Notes: a model not told the origin generated them from the sequence alone. 64,000 nt of DNA from CAJQQY01 sp045106765 (GCA_045106765.1 JBGCFD010000004.1:40710-104709); one strand, 5' to 3'. Positions 53,874 through 62,888 are shown, numbered from the stretch's first letter. Translations and numbers: made by a program.

Positions 53874-54992
53874 ATGTCATCACCAATAGAAATATTCATT
53901 GCCTACTCTCGAAAAGATTCCAATCTGATGGAACAACTTCGAACTCACTTACGTCCTTTGGAACAAAGAGGGATGGCTAAAATTTGGTACGACGGAATCA
54001 TCGAAGCAGGAAAAGATTGGAAGAATGAAATCAAAACTCATTTAGACAAAGCTGAGATTATTTTGCTTTTGATCAGCGCAGATTTTATGGATTCTGATTA
54101 TTGTAATGATAACGAAATGCTGGAAGCTTTTAAAAAAAAGGAGGAAAGTGAATCTAAAGTTATTCCAATAATTTTACGTCCCTGTGCTTGGAAATTATCA
54201 CTTTTTGCAAAAATGCAAGTCTTACCTAAGGATGAAAAACCTGTGATTGAGCAAGGAGATTATGCCTTCACCGAGATTGTTGAAGCGATAGCCAAGATTT
54301 GTCAATACAAAAATCATGGAGAAAAAATCATAAAGATAGTGGATGATTTTATTGAAGGGAAGTTACCTGAAGAAGAAGAAGCTCCTTGGTCTGACGAACC
54401 ATCAATTGCTGACGAAGTTTTGTCAGGTAATTATTTTCTAAAAAAATCTATTTCAAAAAACGAAAACACATTTACTGATCCTCGTGATGGACAAGTTTAT
54501 AAAACTGTAAAACTCAAAGATGGTAAAACATGGATGGCAGAAAATTTAAATTATAATTTAGAAGAAGGAGCTTGTTTTTATGAAAATAATCCAACACATG
54601 GAAAAAATTATGGACGATTATATCAACTGAGTTTAGTTCATGAAGCTATTCCAACTGGCTGGAGAATTCCAACTAAAAAAGAGTGGGAAAATATGATAAG
54701 AATCTATGGAGAATGGGAAGGAGATTTTTTAAATAAATACAATAAAGCTGCTTTTCCATTTTTAATTGAAGGTGGTAATTCAAAATTTGATGCACTCTAT
54801 GGTGGTCTCCGTACTGACCTCAACAATTTTAATTATATAGGGAAGTTTGGAAATTATTGGGTAGCCGAAAAACAATTTAAATTTAACAATCATTACTATG
54901 TCATCCAATTTGAAAGAGGATTAAGTAAGATTAATATAGCCAAGAAAGATATGGAATATGCGCTTTCCGTTCGATGTATTAAAGATGAATAA
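53874..54992 (+). CDS. TIR-domain protein with C-terminal FISUMP domain
   Basis: The 372-residue protein has an N-terminal TIR_2 domain (residues ~3-145): EIFIAYSRKDSNLMEQLRTH, KIWYDGIIEAGKDWKNEI, ILLLISADFMDSDYCNDNEM (with the Glu expected to be catalytic in NADase TIRs) and VIPIILRPCAWKLSLFAKMQ. A ~45-residue acidic linker follows. The C-terminal part (~200-372) is a FISUMP domain: YKTVKLKDGKTWMAENLNYN, GRLYQLSLVHEAIPTGWRIP, KEWENMI and ALSVRCIKDE. FISUMP is normally found in secreted proteins, but there is no signal peptide here. By analogy with other TIR effectors it may sense a ligand and deplete NAD+. The McrC-like gene starts 12 bases downstream. Confidence 0.9.
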   Translation: MSSPIEIFIAYSRKDSNLMEQLRTHLRPLEQRGMAKIWYDGIIEAGKDWKNEIKTHLDKAEIILLLISADFMDSDYCNDNEMLEAFKKKEESESKVIPIILRPCAWKLSLFAKMQVLPKDEKPVIEQGDYAFTEIVEAIAKICQYKNHGEKIIKIVDDFIEGKLPEEEEAPWSDEPSIADEVLSGNYFLKKSISKNENTFTDPRDGQVYKTVKLKDGKTWMAENLNYNLEEGACFYENNPTHGKNYGRLYQLSLVHEAIPTGWRIPTKKEWENMIRIYGEWEGDFLNKYNKAAFPFLIEGGNSKFDALYGGLRTDLNNFNYIGKFGNYWVAEKQFKFNNHYYVIQFERGLSKINIAKKDMEYALSVRCIKDE

Positions 54993-55004
54993 TTGTTTCT
55001 AAAA

Positions 55005-56273
55005 ATGAACCCAACCATCACACCAACTCACCTCCTCCAAGTTTTCGAACATCAAACCCTTCGCATAGGCGATGAACTCAATAGTTGTACTTTTTCCAAA
55101 AAACATTTCCATGCACTTGCTCGCTATTCTGAAAAGCATGGGGGAAAATATTATTCTCTACTTTTTAATGGAGTGAAATTTTCGCACTATGTTGGAGCAA
55201 TCCAAATTGGACATTTAACAATAGAGGTTTTGCCGAAGGCGGATAAAAAAGAAAATGCAGATGTCAATCAATGGCACGATGTATTGATGGATATGCTCAA
55301 AGAATGCCGATTGATAAAAGTGGAAACTTTAGCTTCAGCTCGATTAGAATTGAGAACAAATTCCATTTTAGAATTATACTTCGAAATATTTTTAAAGGAA
55401 ATTGAAAAAATATTACGGAAAGGACTTTTTCGAAGCTATCGAAAAGTAGAAGCTAATGTGAAATTTTTAAAAGGCAAATTAATTTTCCATAAAAATATTC
55501 AAAAGAATTTTGTGCATCAAGAACGATTTTATTCAGAATATCAGCAGTATGATTATGATCACTTGTTAAACCGAATTTTGCGTAGAGCATTAGATATTTT
55601 AGAAACTTTAGTGTTTTCTCCGTCACTACTTTTGCGAGTAAAAGAAATGAAAATTCATTTTCCAAAATCAGGTAAACGAAATTTTACTGAGCGAGATTTT
55701 CTACAGTTTAAGCATAATCGAAAAACAGGATCATATCAAACAGCTTTGGAAATTGCTAGATTATTGGTATTGAATTTTAGTCCTGACTTGAGAGGTGGAA
55801 AACATCACTTATTGGCTATTATGTTTGATATGAATGTACTGTTTGAAGAATATGTTTTTAGGCAATTAAAACGTTTGGAAAATGTTGACTTGGAAGTAAA
55901 ACGACAGCAACGGAAACCGTTTTTTCAAAGGAGGAAAATTCAACCAGATATTGTTTTGACTTATTTTGGAAAACAATATGTGTTGGATACAAAATGGAAA
56001 GTCATGCGTGATTCGAAGCCTTCCATGATTGATTTGAAGCAGATTTATGTGTACAATAAATATTTTAAAGCAGAGCGAAGTTTGTTATTATATCCAAATG
56101 TTTATGAAATAAAAAATCTTCCTCCTCAACCTTATCATCCCTCCGAAAAATTTCCATCAAAATCTGGATCGAAAGAAGAAATAATGTTTTGTCAAATATG
56201 CTTTTTAAATATAAAATCAGAATATAAATTGAATCGTAATTTGGGAAAAGATATTTTGCAGACACTCCATTGA
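55005..56273 (+). CDS. McrC-like PD-(D/E)XK nuclease subunit
   Basis: The 422-residue protein matches McrC, the nuclease partner of the McrB GTPase in modified-cytosine restriction. The N-terminal part is strand-rich (GKYYSLLFNGVKFSHYVGAI). The middle has KLIFHKNIQKNFVHQERFYS and YDHLLNRILRRALDIL, as in McrC. The C-terminal nuclease has LFEEYVFRQL, KIQPDIVL and YVLDTKWK, i.e. the E, D and DxK residues of the PD-(D/E)XK site. Start set at 55005 (ATG after AAAAA); a TTG at 54993 would also be in frame. No McrB is nearby, so it is an orphan partnered instead with the TIR-FISUMP gene, with which it forms an operon. Confidence 0.88.
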   Translation: MNPTITPTHLLQVFEHQTLRIGDELNSCTFSKKHFHALARYSEKHGGKYYSLLFNGVKFSHYVGAIQIGHLTIEVLPKADKKENADVNQWHDVLMDMLKECRLIKVETLASARLELRTNSILELYFEIFLKEIEKILRKGLFRSYRKVEANVKFLKGKLIFHKNIQKNFVHQERFYSEYQQYDYDHLLNRILRRALDILETLVFSPSLLLRVKEMKIHFPKSGKRNFTERDFLQFKHNRKTGSYQTALEIARLLVLNFSPDLRGGKHHLLAIMFDMNVLFEEYVFRQLKRLENVDLEVKRQQRKPFFQRRKIQPDIVLTYFGKQYVLDTKWKVMRDSKPSMIDLKQIYVYNKYFKAERSLLLYPNVYEIKNLPPQPYHPSEKFPSKSGSKEEIMFCQICFLNIKSEYKLNRNLGKDILQTLH

Positions 56274-56304
56274 TATTGATGTAATAATTCTATATTATTT
56301 TTGA

Positions 56305-56312
56305 TATATTTG
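56305..56312 (+). promoter_or_regulatory. Possible -7 box of the peptidase gene
   Basis: TATATTTG matches the Bacteroidota -7 consensus 41 bases before the start codon at 56353. The best upstream TTG is spaced too far, so this is a partial promoter match. Confidence 0.4.
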
Positions 56313-56352
56313 ATGAAGGCATCATTTAAAAAACTTTAAAATCATCAAATTT

Positions 56353-57477
56353 ATGCGAATTAAATTTATTACAATAATTGCACTTATTGCTTTTTCTGGT
56401 TCGGTCAGTCAAGCTCAAGTGGAGATGAAAAGTCCGAATTCCTATGGCTTTACATCTGTAAAAACTATTAGTTGTACTCCGGTCAAAAGTCAAGATCGAA
56501 CTGGAACTTGTTGGAGTTTTGCAACATCATCGTTTTTGGAAAGTGAAGCAATTCGAATGGGGCATGGGCCACAAGATTTTTCAGAAATGTATGTTGTTAG
56601 GAATGTTTACAAAGACAAAGCACGCAACTATGTGATGCGCCAAGGAAAAGCAAATTTCAGTCAAGGGAGTTTATCTCATGATTTGATACGTGTAATTGGA
56701 GATCATGGAATGGTCCCTGAGTCTATTTATTCTGGAAAATTAGAAGGCGATCAAAAACACGATCATAGCGAAATGGCAGCAGTACTCAAAGGAATGTTGG
56801 ACGGAGTGTTAAAACAAAAAAGATTGAGTAAAAAATGGATGAAAGCATTTGATGCAGTAGTCGATACTTATCTTGGAGAGACTCCTCAACAATTTACTTA
56901 CGATGGCAAAAAATATTCTGCCAATTCTTATGCGAAGGAAATGGGATTGGATGCAGACAATTATGTGAATATTACTTCTTTTACTCACCATCCATTTTAT
57001 GAAAAATTTGTTTTAGAAATTCCTGATAATTATTCCAATGGTTCATTTTATAATTTGCCCATTGAAGATGTCCAAAAAATTGTAGAAAATGCAATAGATA
57101 AAGGTTACTCTGTAGCTTGGGATGGAGATGTAAGTGAAAAAGGATTTTCCTCTAAAAATGGAATGGCGATTATTCCTGAGGATGCAGAGCGAGAAGATTT
57201 ATTTGTGAATCCAGGAAAAGAAAAAATGATTTCTCAAGAAATGCGTCAAGAACAATTTGAAAGTTATGCGACGACAGATGATCACTTGATGCATTTGACA
57301 GGAATTTCAAAAGATAAAAAAGGGACAAAGTACTTTTTGATAAAAAATTCTTGGGGAGAAGTGAGTGAGTACAAAGGGTATTTATATATGTCAGAAGCTT
57401 ATCTTCAACTAAAAACAGTTGCAATCTTAGTTCATAAAGATGCAATTCCTGCTAGGATTAAAAATAAAATGAAGTAA
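56353..57477 (+). CDS. Secreted papain-like cysteine peptidase (C1, PepC/bleomycin-hydrolase type)
   Basis: The 374-residue protein has a signal peptide (residues 1-21, ending VSQAQ). The catalytic Cys lies in VKSQDRTGTCWSFATSSFLE (~residues 43-62), His in TTDDHLMHLTGISKD (~310-325) and Asn in FLIKNSWGEVSEYKG. The order and spacing follow the C1B family (bleomycin hydrolase/PepC), here with a shortened N-terminal region and export to the periplasm or outside. Cytoplasmic PepC is an aminopeptidase; secreted Bacteroidota forms are widespread with unknown targets. It is separated by 79 bases from the McrC gene and has its own terminator. Confidence 0.93.
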   Translation: MRIKFITIIALIAFSGSVSQAQVEMKSPNSYGFTSVKTISCTPVKSQDRTGTCWSFATSSFLESEAIRMGHGPQDFSEMYVVRNVYKDKARNYVMRQGKANFSQGSLSHDLIRVIGDHGMVPESIYSGKLEGDQKHDHSEMAAVLKGMLDGVLKQKRLSKKWMKAFDAVVDTYLGETPQQFTYDGKKYSANSYAKEMGLDADNYVNITSFTHHPFYEKFVLEIPDNYSNGSFYNLPIEDVQKIVENAIDKGYSVAWDGDVSEKGFSSKNGMAIIPEDAEREDLFVNPGKEKMISQEMRQEQFESYATTDDHLMHLTGISKDKKGTKYFLIKNSWGEVSEYKGYLYMSEAYLQLKTVAILVHKDAIPARIKNKMK

Positions 57478-57508
57478 TTAAATTAACCGAATACTATCTA
57501 TATTAAAT

Positions 57509-57558
57509 GTAAAAACGTTGTTATAATGTTAATTGTAACAACGCTTTTACAAAAAAAA
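57509..57558 (+). terminator. Intrinsic terminator of the peptidase gene
   Basis: GTAAAAACGTTGTTA (57509-57523) pairs with TAACAACGCTTTTAC (57536-57550), one mismatch, followed by A8. The T-tract lies on the opposite strand in the right arm, so it may work in both directions. Confidence 0.6.
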
Positions 57559-57697
57559 CTACCGTCCAATCACAAGTGATTAAACGGCATTCTTAAACCC
57601 TAATTGATTAAGAGTTTAGTATAACAAAACCGAACAAAACCTTTTTTGAAAATGATGGACAGATATAAATTTGATTGTCAAAATTAACTGTTCACCA

Positions 57698-58945
57698 TTA
57701 ATTAAACACTACTTCTTCCACTTCTCGCCAACTAACATAAATCGGATTAATACTATCTTGATGAAAAACTAAGAGTCCTTCATTTTTGAAAGAGACATCT
57801 TGAGAATCTCTTAGTTGAATTTGTTTTTTACTTCTAAGTTCTACTGTACAATTACTATCACTTTGAGGAGCGATTCTTTTAATATTACGGAAAGGGATTT
57901 CGAAAAACATTTTGCCAGAACCACCATTTAAGACTTCAAAATCATATTGTTCATCAAGGTCAAAAACGATTTTGCCATGCAATGATTTTCCTTCTTTAGT
58001 CCTAACTGTTCCAGAAATTTCTCGAGGTTTTTGAAATTGACTATATCCTTTACCTGCTTTTTTTGTTGGAATGAATTCAACTCTTTGCAAAGTAGACCAA
58101 TCAACATTGATGTGACCAATTTCATCATTAGTTACGGTGATGCCACGATTTTTATAATTGACATCATTGGTTCCGAAAACGTAAATTTCTTTTCCATCTT
58201 CCATCGTAACCATACTTCCTGCTTGATGAGGTTTGATGATTCTGATTTTAGAAAAAGTAGTTTTGAATCTACCCGTTTTTACCTCACCATCCAATTCATC
58301 AGAAGTCACTCTTTCATCTTTGTCCCATTCAATTACGCCACTATAATTTCCTTGTGATGTAAAAACAGTTCCGTACAATGGTTGACCGATAGCTGATTTG
58401 AATTTTTTAGGTTCTTTTAAAAATTCCACTTCTGAAATCTCCATCCAATCAATTTCAATTTTTCCTTTTGTCTTGTCGTAAATGATGATGGGAGTATCCA
58501 TATCATTTGTTCCTTTTCCTGAGACAGTCACTTTTGATCCGTCTCGTAATTGTAATTCTGCTTTTTGCCAACGATTCATTTTGATGCGTTTAATTTCACC
58601 AAATTGGCAAGAGAACTGGTGTAAAAAAGTGTATTCACTTTTATCGTTTTGCATTTGGGAATCATCTAAGGAGCTATGAGTTCTATTTTTAAAATAATTT
58701 TTTTCCTTTTTCAATTGAAGAATTTCTCTATCTGTCAGGAAATCAATATTATCATTGTATACTTTATTAGCATTAAATCGATCAGTCCAAAAGGCTTCCT
58801 CATTGCCCCATCGAATTTGTCCGACATAGGTTTCTCCTAAGAAAGTAGACACCTTTCCATAAATAAATTCTGTTTCTGCTTGGGCGGTAAAAATAAATCC
58901 GAATGTAAAAGAGACGAGAAGATGGAAGAGTAGTGGTTTTTTCAT
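57698..58945 (-). CDS. Secreted three-repeat beta protein, 415 aa
   Basis: The protein has a signal peptide (residues 1-23, ending TAQAE) and three tandem units of ~120-130 residues. Each begins with a strand pair of the form YGKVSTFLGETYVGQIRW, YGTVFTSQGNYSGVIEWD or SGTVRTKEGKSLHGKIVFD, continues with a phrase like FGEIKRIKMNRW or FRNIKRIAPQ, then a G-T-N-D or D-S-Q-D-V turn, and ends with IDWMEISEVEF, VDWSTLQRVEF or VSWREVEEVVF. No enzyme motif is visible. The small module resembles the one in the paralogues at 12850 and 13867. Role unknown, probably periplasmic binding. Confidence 0.75.
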   Translation of the reverse strand: MKKPLLFHLLVSFTFGFIFTAQAETEFIYGKVSTFLGETYVGQIRWGNEEAFWTDRFNANKVYNDNIDFLTDREILQLKKEKNYFKNRTHSSLDDSQMQNDKSEYTFLHQFSCQFGEIKRIKMNRWQKAELQLRDGSKVTVSGKGTNDMDTPIIIYDKTKGKIEIDWMEISEVEFLKEPKKFKSAIGQPLYGTVFTSQGNYSGVIEWDKDERVTSDELDGEVKTGRFKTTFSKIRIIKPHQAGSMVTMEDGKEIYVFGTNDVNYKNRGITVTNDEIGHINVDWSTLQRVEFIPTKKAGKGYSQFQKPREISGTVRTKEGKSLHGKIVFDLDEQYDFEVLNGGSGKMFFEIPFRNIKRIAPQSDSNCTVELRSKKQIQLRDSQDVSFKNEGLLVFHQDSINPIYVSWREVEEVVFN

Positions 58946-59262
58946 ATTTCGATTTTTTTGTTTTTGACAGGTCTAGCTTTGACCTTTCAAAAGAGTATTT
59001 TTTATCATCAAGGATTTGCCAGAGATGATTGTTTTGTTCAGTTGAAAAAAATGCAATCGTTTTGTTGTGTTATACTAAAATTACTATTTGTCATTAGAGA
59101 TTTACAAACAATAATCTTCCTTTTCTTTTCTTCTGTACTAATGACAAACTTCCAAATTCGAAGTTGCAATTAATTTTAAATTTTAACACTTTTCAACTGT
59201 TAAAGAGGTGTTAACGTTTTTTCAAATAGATGACGAATGTTGGAAATGTTTTGTTACAAAAG
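58946..59262. other. 317-bp intergenic region
   Basis: No gene was found. It contains an 11-bp perfect inverted repeat (TTTGTCATTAG at 59087-59097, CTAATGACAAA at 59138-59148) with a 40-base spacer. It lies between the stop of the gene at 59263 and the start of the gene at 58945, both minus strand, so it holds the promoter of the latter. Confidence 0.5.
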
Positions 59263-59889
59263 TTACTCGGATAAAACTTTTTCTATTTGATATTGGGTGA
59301 AATTATTAATTTGCCTTATGATTTTTTGATCATCTTCTCTTTTTGTATTATTTCTGTTTTTATATTTCCACATTGATTTTGCTAATAAATCACAAGAAGA
59401 ATTATCACCATTTTTGCAGAGCTCATAATAAGAGGAAATTAATCCTGTGAGTCCAAAAATTGTTACATTACTTTTTTCATTTAGCTCTTTAAAATAAAAA
59501 ATGGCCTCCTCGTAATCTTTTCTTTCCAAAGCTAAATATCCTTTTTTCCAATATAAATGGAACTCTTCTAAGTTGGGAGCAGGAATAATATTATAATGAT
59601 GAGGTGCTAATTTTTTATGAGTCGTCTCAACTTTTTTATAAAAAAAATTAACAGCCACAATAGTCAATGGAATAAGAACAATGGTGAAAACCAAAATTTG
59701 TATTATTAATGATTTTTGTCTTTTTTTCTTAATCCTTAATTTTGCTTGTTCACCTAACTCAATTAACGGCTTCATTTCAATCTCCTCTTTTGGAGTATTT
59801 AATTCATCCCATTGTTGCTGTTTGATTTTTTCAAACCCAGCTCTAGGTTTTCTAAGTTTATGTTCTTTTGGTGAATTGTATAAACTCAT
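59263..59889 (-). CDS. Membrane-anchored TPR-like protein, 208 aa
   Basis: The N-terminal ~60 residues are charged and cytoplasmic, followed by one hydrophobic helix (LIIQILVFTIVLIPLTIVAV). The C-terminal ~110 residues contain TPR-like helices (LYWKKGYLALERKDYEEAIF, ELCKNGDNSSCDLLAKSM). This is the layout of many Bacteroidota envelope TPR proteins. No specific family is recognised. Confidence 0.65.
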   Translation of the reverse strand: MSLYNSPKEHKLRKPRAGFEKIKQQQWDELNTPKEEIEMKPLIELGEQAKLRIKKKRQKSLIIQILVFTIVLIPLTIVAVNFFYKKVETTHKKLAPHHYNIIPAPNLEEFHLYWKKGYLALERKDYEEAIFYFKELNEKSNVTIFGLTGLISSYYELCKNGDNSSCDLLAKSMWKYKNRNNTKREDDQKIIRQINNFTQYQIEKVLSE

Positions 59890-60075
59890 CCGCTTTATAT
59901 TTTGATTGTTGAAAAGAATACTTTGAAATTCCGTAATAGTTACTTCTTAATTTATTTTTTTCGATAAAAACATTTTTAAATAAGATTAAAATTCTTCCAA
60001 CTTTCGTTAAAGTGGTGTTGTCTTTACATCATTACACCTCTAAGCAACTATTATTAAAAAATAAAACCTTTCAAA

Positions 60076-60810
60076 ATGAAAAAGATTCTTTCGCCATTTA
60101 CGATGGCTTTATTAGGCGTATTTATTTTATTTAATCAAGTTCAAATCTCTGCTCAGCACAATAGAGTTCGAGGGAATGGAGACGTAACTACTGAAGTTCA
60201 CGATGTTAAAGCATTTTCAACATTAGAATTAGCTGGAGTGCTAAATGTATATATTGAACAAGGAGATCAAGAAAGTGTAACAGTTGAAACTGATGAAAAC
60301 TTACATGAATATGTTGTTATTGAAAATCGAGGAAACTCTCTAATTGTTGACACTCAAGAAAGAATTTCGATTAAGAAAAAGAAAAAAATGAATGTCTATG
60401 TTACCGTTCGAGATATTGATCGGTTAAAAATTTCGGGTGTAGGACATGTCGAATCATCTGAAACACTTCGGTTAAAAGATCTTGATTTGAGGATCAAAAG
60501 TGTAGGAAACGTAACACTTGATCTAGAGGCAGATTATCTAGATGCTCGTTTGAGTTCCGTAGGTAATGTTTCTCTTTCTGGAAAAATAGGTAAGGCTGAT
60601 ATCGATAATACAGGTGTTGGAAAATTAGCTGCTTATGATTTGCGTAATGAAGTACTAAAATTGAGAGCGGCTGGTGTTGGAAAAACAGAAGTTTATGCTT
60701 CTAAAGAATTAGCCATAAAATCGACAGGAGTTGGAAATGTATATTATAAAGGTGATGCTGTCATTACCGACTTGAATGTGCGTGGAGTAGGAAAAGTGAA
60801 GAAGAAATAA
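60076..60810 (+). CDS. Head GIN domain (DUF2807) secreted protein
   Basis: The 244-residue protein has a signal peptide (residues 1-26, ending QISAQ). A beta-helix of short repeats follows: FSTLELAGVLNVYIEQGDQ (head GIN start), VTVRDIDRLKISGVGHVESS, LRIKSVGNVTLDLEADYLDA and LRAAGVGKTEVYASKELAIK, ending VRGVGKVKKK. The repeated S/T-G-V-G-x-V units are the hallmark of DUF2807, a family of right-handed beta-helix proteins sometimes called putative autotransporter adhesins. Function is unknown. Confidence 0.92.
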   Translation: MKKILSPFTMALLGVFILFNQVQISAQHNRVRGNGDVTTEVHDVKAFSTLELAGVLNVYIEQGDQESVTVETDENLHEYVVIENRGNSLIVDTQERISIKKKKKMNVYVTVRDIDRLKISGVGHVESSETLRLKDLDLRIKSVGNVTLDLEADYLDARLSSVGNVSLSGKIGKADIDNTGVGKLAAYDLRNEVLKLRAAGVGKTEVYASKELAIKSTGVGNVYYKGDAVITDLNVRGVGKVKKK

Positions 60811-60813
60811 TAA

Positions 60814-60892
60814 TAACGGTGAACTGTTAATGATGAACGGTTAATTCCATTATTTAAATTTTGGGCAGTTAATCATTCATCGTTAACCGTTA
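60814..60892. terminator. Imperfect inverted repeat between convergent genes
   Basis: TAACGGT (60814-60820) and ACCGTTA (60886-60892) form the outer stem, and AATGATGAAC and its near complement GTTCATCATT-like GATTCATCG strengthen it. It lies between two converging genes and probably terminates both. Confidence 0.35.
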
Positions 60893-61666
60893 CTATTGCA
60901 TTCTAATTTGAGCTAGTAGGATTCTAGCTTTTTTCATTTTACTTGGATCGCCTTGTGCTTCTTTCATCATTTCTCTCACTTTATCTTCATCGTAAACGGC
61001 AATTGTTTTCATATTTACTTCAAATTCTTTATCATCTAATTTTTGTTTTAGAACAGTAACTGATTGAGTGCTTATGTCTTTAGTCTTCAAATTTTTGATT
61101 GACATTTCCATCACAAAACCTTCCATACTATTTTGAAGTGCTTTAGCTACTCTTGGCAATGCTCTTTGTTGAGATTTTAAAGTTGGAAAAAGGTCATTTG
61201 GCTCAATTTCAAATTTCTTAGTGATCCAAGCCACTCCTTCATATTTGTCATCATGTGCTACTACTTTATAACATTTGTAGCCATTGATTTTTTTGGTTTC
61301 GCGAGTGACTTTTACCGTTACATTATTGACTCTTTGTCTTTTTTTATGATATTTTTTATTGAGATTTCGGTATTGCATGTCATTAGAATTTTTGACAATA
61401 GCAACTGAATCTCCTGTTTCGTTATCAACGGTCAAAGTAATTTTATCACCAGTCGAAGTATTATTAATCATTTTTACATAACCTCTGGTTGTTTCTGTTT
61501 CTAGCATCGCCATCTCATTTTTGATGGTAAAATGAGTATTATAAGTATGTGGAAAATTATTGATAATGGAAATTTTCCCTTCAAATTTTTGAGCTACAAT
61601 TATGGATAATCCAAATAAGAAAAAGAAAAAAAAGAAAAAAGATTTGTAGAAGATAGAATGTCGCAT
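60893..61666 (-). CDS. DUF4412-family secreted protein
   Basis: The 257-residue protein has a Phe-rich signal peptide (residues 1-25, ending IIVAQ). The mature part matches the DUF4412 pattern: FEGKISIINNFPHTYNTHFT, ETTRGYVKMINNTSTGDKIT, KVTRETKKINGYKCYKVVAH and EGVAWITKKFEIEPNDLFP. Such proteins have a beta-rich fold of unknown role, possibly binding or scaffold. It converges on the head GIN gene. Confidence 0.85.
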   Translation of the reverse strand: MRHSIFYKSFFFFFFFLFGLSIIVAQKFEGKISIINNFPHTYNTHFTIKNEMAMLETETTRGYVKMINNTSTGDKITLTVDNETGDSVAIVKNSNDMQYRNLNKKYHKKRQRVNNVTVKVTRETKKINGYKCYKVVAHDDKYEGVAWITKKFEIEPNDLFPTLKSQQRALPRVAKALQNSMEGFVMEMSIKNLKTKDISTQSVTVLKQKLDDKEFEVNMKTIAVYDEDKVREMMKEAQGDPSKMKKARILLAQIRMQ

Positions 61667-61832
61667 GGTGTTCTTTTTTTAATATTGGCTTAAGGAGAAG
61701 AAGTATTCATTTAATTTTATCTATCTAAGATAAGAATATTCAACTTTATTTTATTAACTAAAAATTATTTTAGCTAATAAACGGCAATTATTTTGGGAAA
61801 AAAGATATGGGACAGCCTCTAAGTAGAGGTGA

Positions 61833-61997
61833 CTAAAAACTTGCTCTTACTTCGGTAACTTCAGAACTTTCGATATGGGTTTCTTGTGGAGTTTCATTTT
61901 GAGCTAAACTGCTAACTGCTTGGTACGCACCCACCCAAAAGAATGCAGACAAAAGAGTTCCAAATGCTAGGCCTTTAATAAATGATAATTTTTTCAT
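61833..61997 (-). CDS. Small membrane or exported peptide, 54 aa
   Basis: I choose the ATG at 61997, because the protein then begins MKKLSFIKGLAFGTLLSAFF, a typical hydrophobic N terminus; an ATG at 62057 would precede it with 20 unrelated residues. The tail (NETPQETHIESSEVTEVRAS) is polar and acidic. It could be a small single-helix membrane protein or a secreted peptide. No family is recognised. Confidence 0.5.
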   Translation of the reverse strand: MKKLSFIKGLAFGTLLSAFFWVGAYQAVSSLAQNETPQETHIESSEVTEVRASF

Positions 61998-62317
61998 AAG
62001 AAAATAGATTTGGGAATTTAGAAATACCTGAAAATTAATGATTGTTTTGTATATCACAAAAACCTTTCCTTTTTTATTCTAGGTTACTTTTAAGTAGTTT
62101 CATTTTATAAACATTGGTTTAATGTTATATATATTCAATTCATATTTAGAGAAAGGTGAACCAAGTCTTTATTTGCAAAAAAGCATGAATATTAAACGAT
62201 TAAAAGAGGTAAAGATTGTTTTGCCCAAATATTGTGTAGGTTAAAAGAATTATGGCAAATAAAAAAAAGGTAGTTTTATGAGTAAGATTTACTTGTAAAC
62301 GATTGATATTAAAGGTT

Positions 62318-62779
62318 TTATGGGGTAGTTAAAATATCCCAGGTATGATCAGAAAGAAGTGTAACCGTAGCTACAAAATTTTCAAATGGAATAGATTTAC
62401 CCCATTCATTTGGCCCAACCATGGAAAGTATTTCTTTCCCATTTTTTCTCTCATATAAGTGATAAGTATGACCAATTAAAGGTTTGAAATTGATATCAGC
62501 TAAATAAATTTTTTCTGAAATCTTTACTCGTTGATGAATTTTTTCTGCCTGAGCGGCTAACAAAGTAACTTGCTCCCGAATTTGATCTAATTGCATTTCA
62601 GTTTGATCATACATAGCCGAAACTGCCAATCCTTTTACTCGACCTTTATCAATTGGTTTGATAACTGAGCCACCGACTGTATGTGCGTAGGGGAGAAGGT
62701 GTGGATTCTCTGCAATTTTATCTTTATCAATCGGATTGAATTTCAATTCAATTGGTTCTTTTTTTTTCGAATCAGACAT
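62318..62779 (-). CDS. DUF2452 family protein
   Basis: The 153-residue cytoplasmic protein contains NPHLLPYAHTVGGSVIKPID, KGRVKGLAVSAMYDQTEMQL and SEKIYLADINFKPLIGHTYH, which match the DUF2452 family as I recall it from Bacteroidota. It appears helical in the middle and has a charged N terminus. The function is unknown in the family. It is followed on its strand by no gene within 260 bases. Confidence 0.85.
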   Translation of the reverse strand: MSDSKKKEPIELKFNPIDKDKIAENPHLLPYAHTVGGSVIKPIDKGRVKGLAVSAMYDQTEMQLDQIREQVTLLAAQAEKIHQRVKISEKIYLADINFKPLIGHTYHLYERKNGKEILSMVGPNEWGKSIPFENFVATVTLLSDHTWDILTTP

Positions 62780-62888
62780 TATTGTTTATTTGATTTTGTT
62801 AGAACTATAAACGTTGTGAGATTGCGAAATGTTTAATTACTCATAGATTGATTAAATACTGGATTTGGAAAATCTACCTATAAAAAGA

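Noticed and set aside
54993..55004. TTG start for the McrC-like protein
   Set aside because: It directly abuts the TIR stop codon; the ATG 12 bases downstream has the usual A-rich context and gives a normal McrC start.
59087..59148. 11-bp inverted repeat with a 40-base spacer as terminator
   Set aside because: The spacer is too long and no T-tract follows, so it is recorded only as part of the intergenic region.
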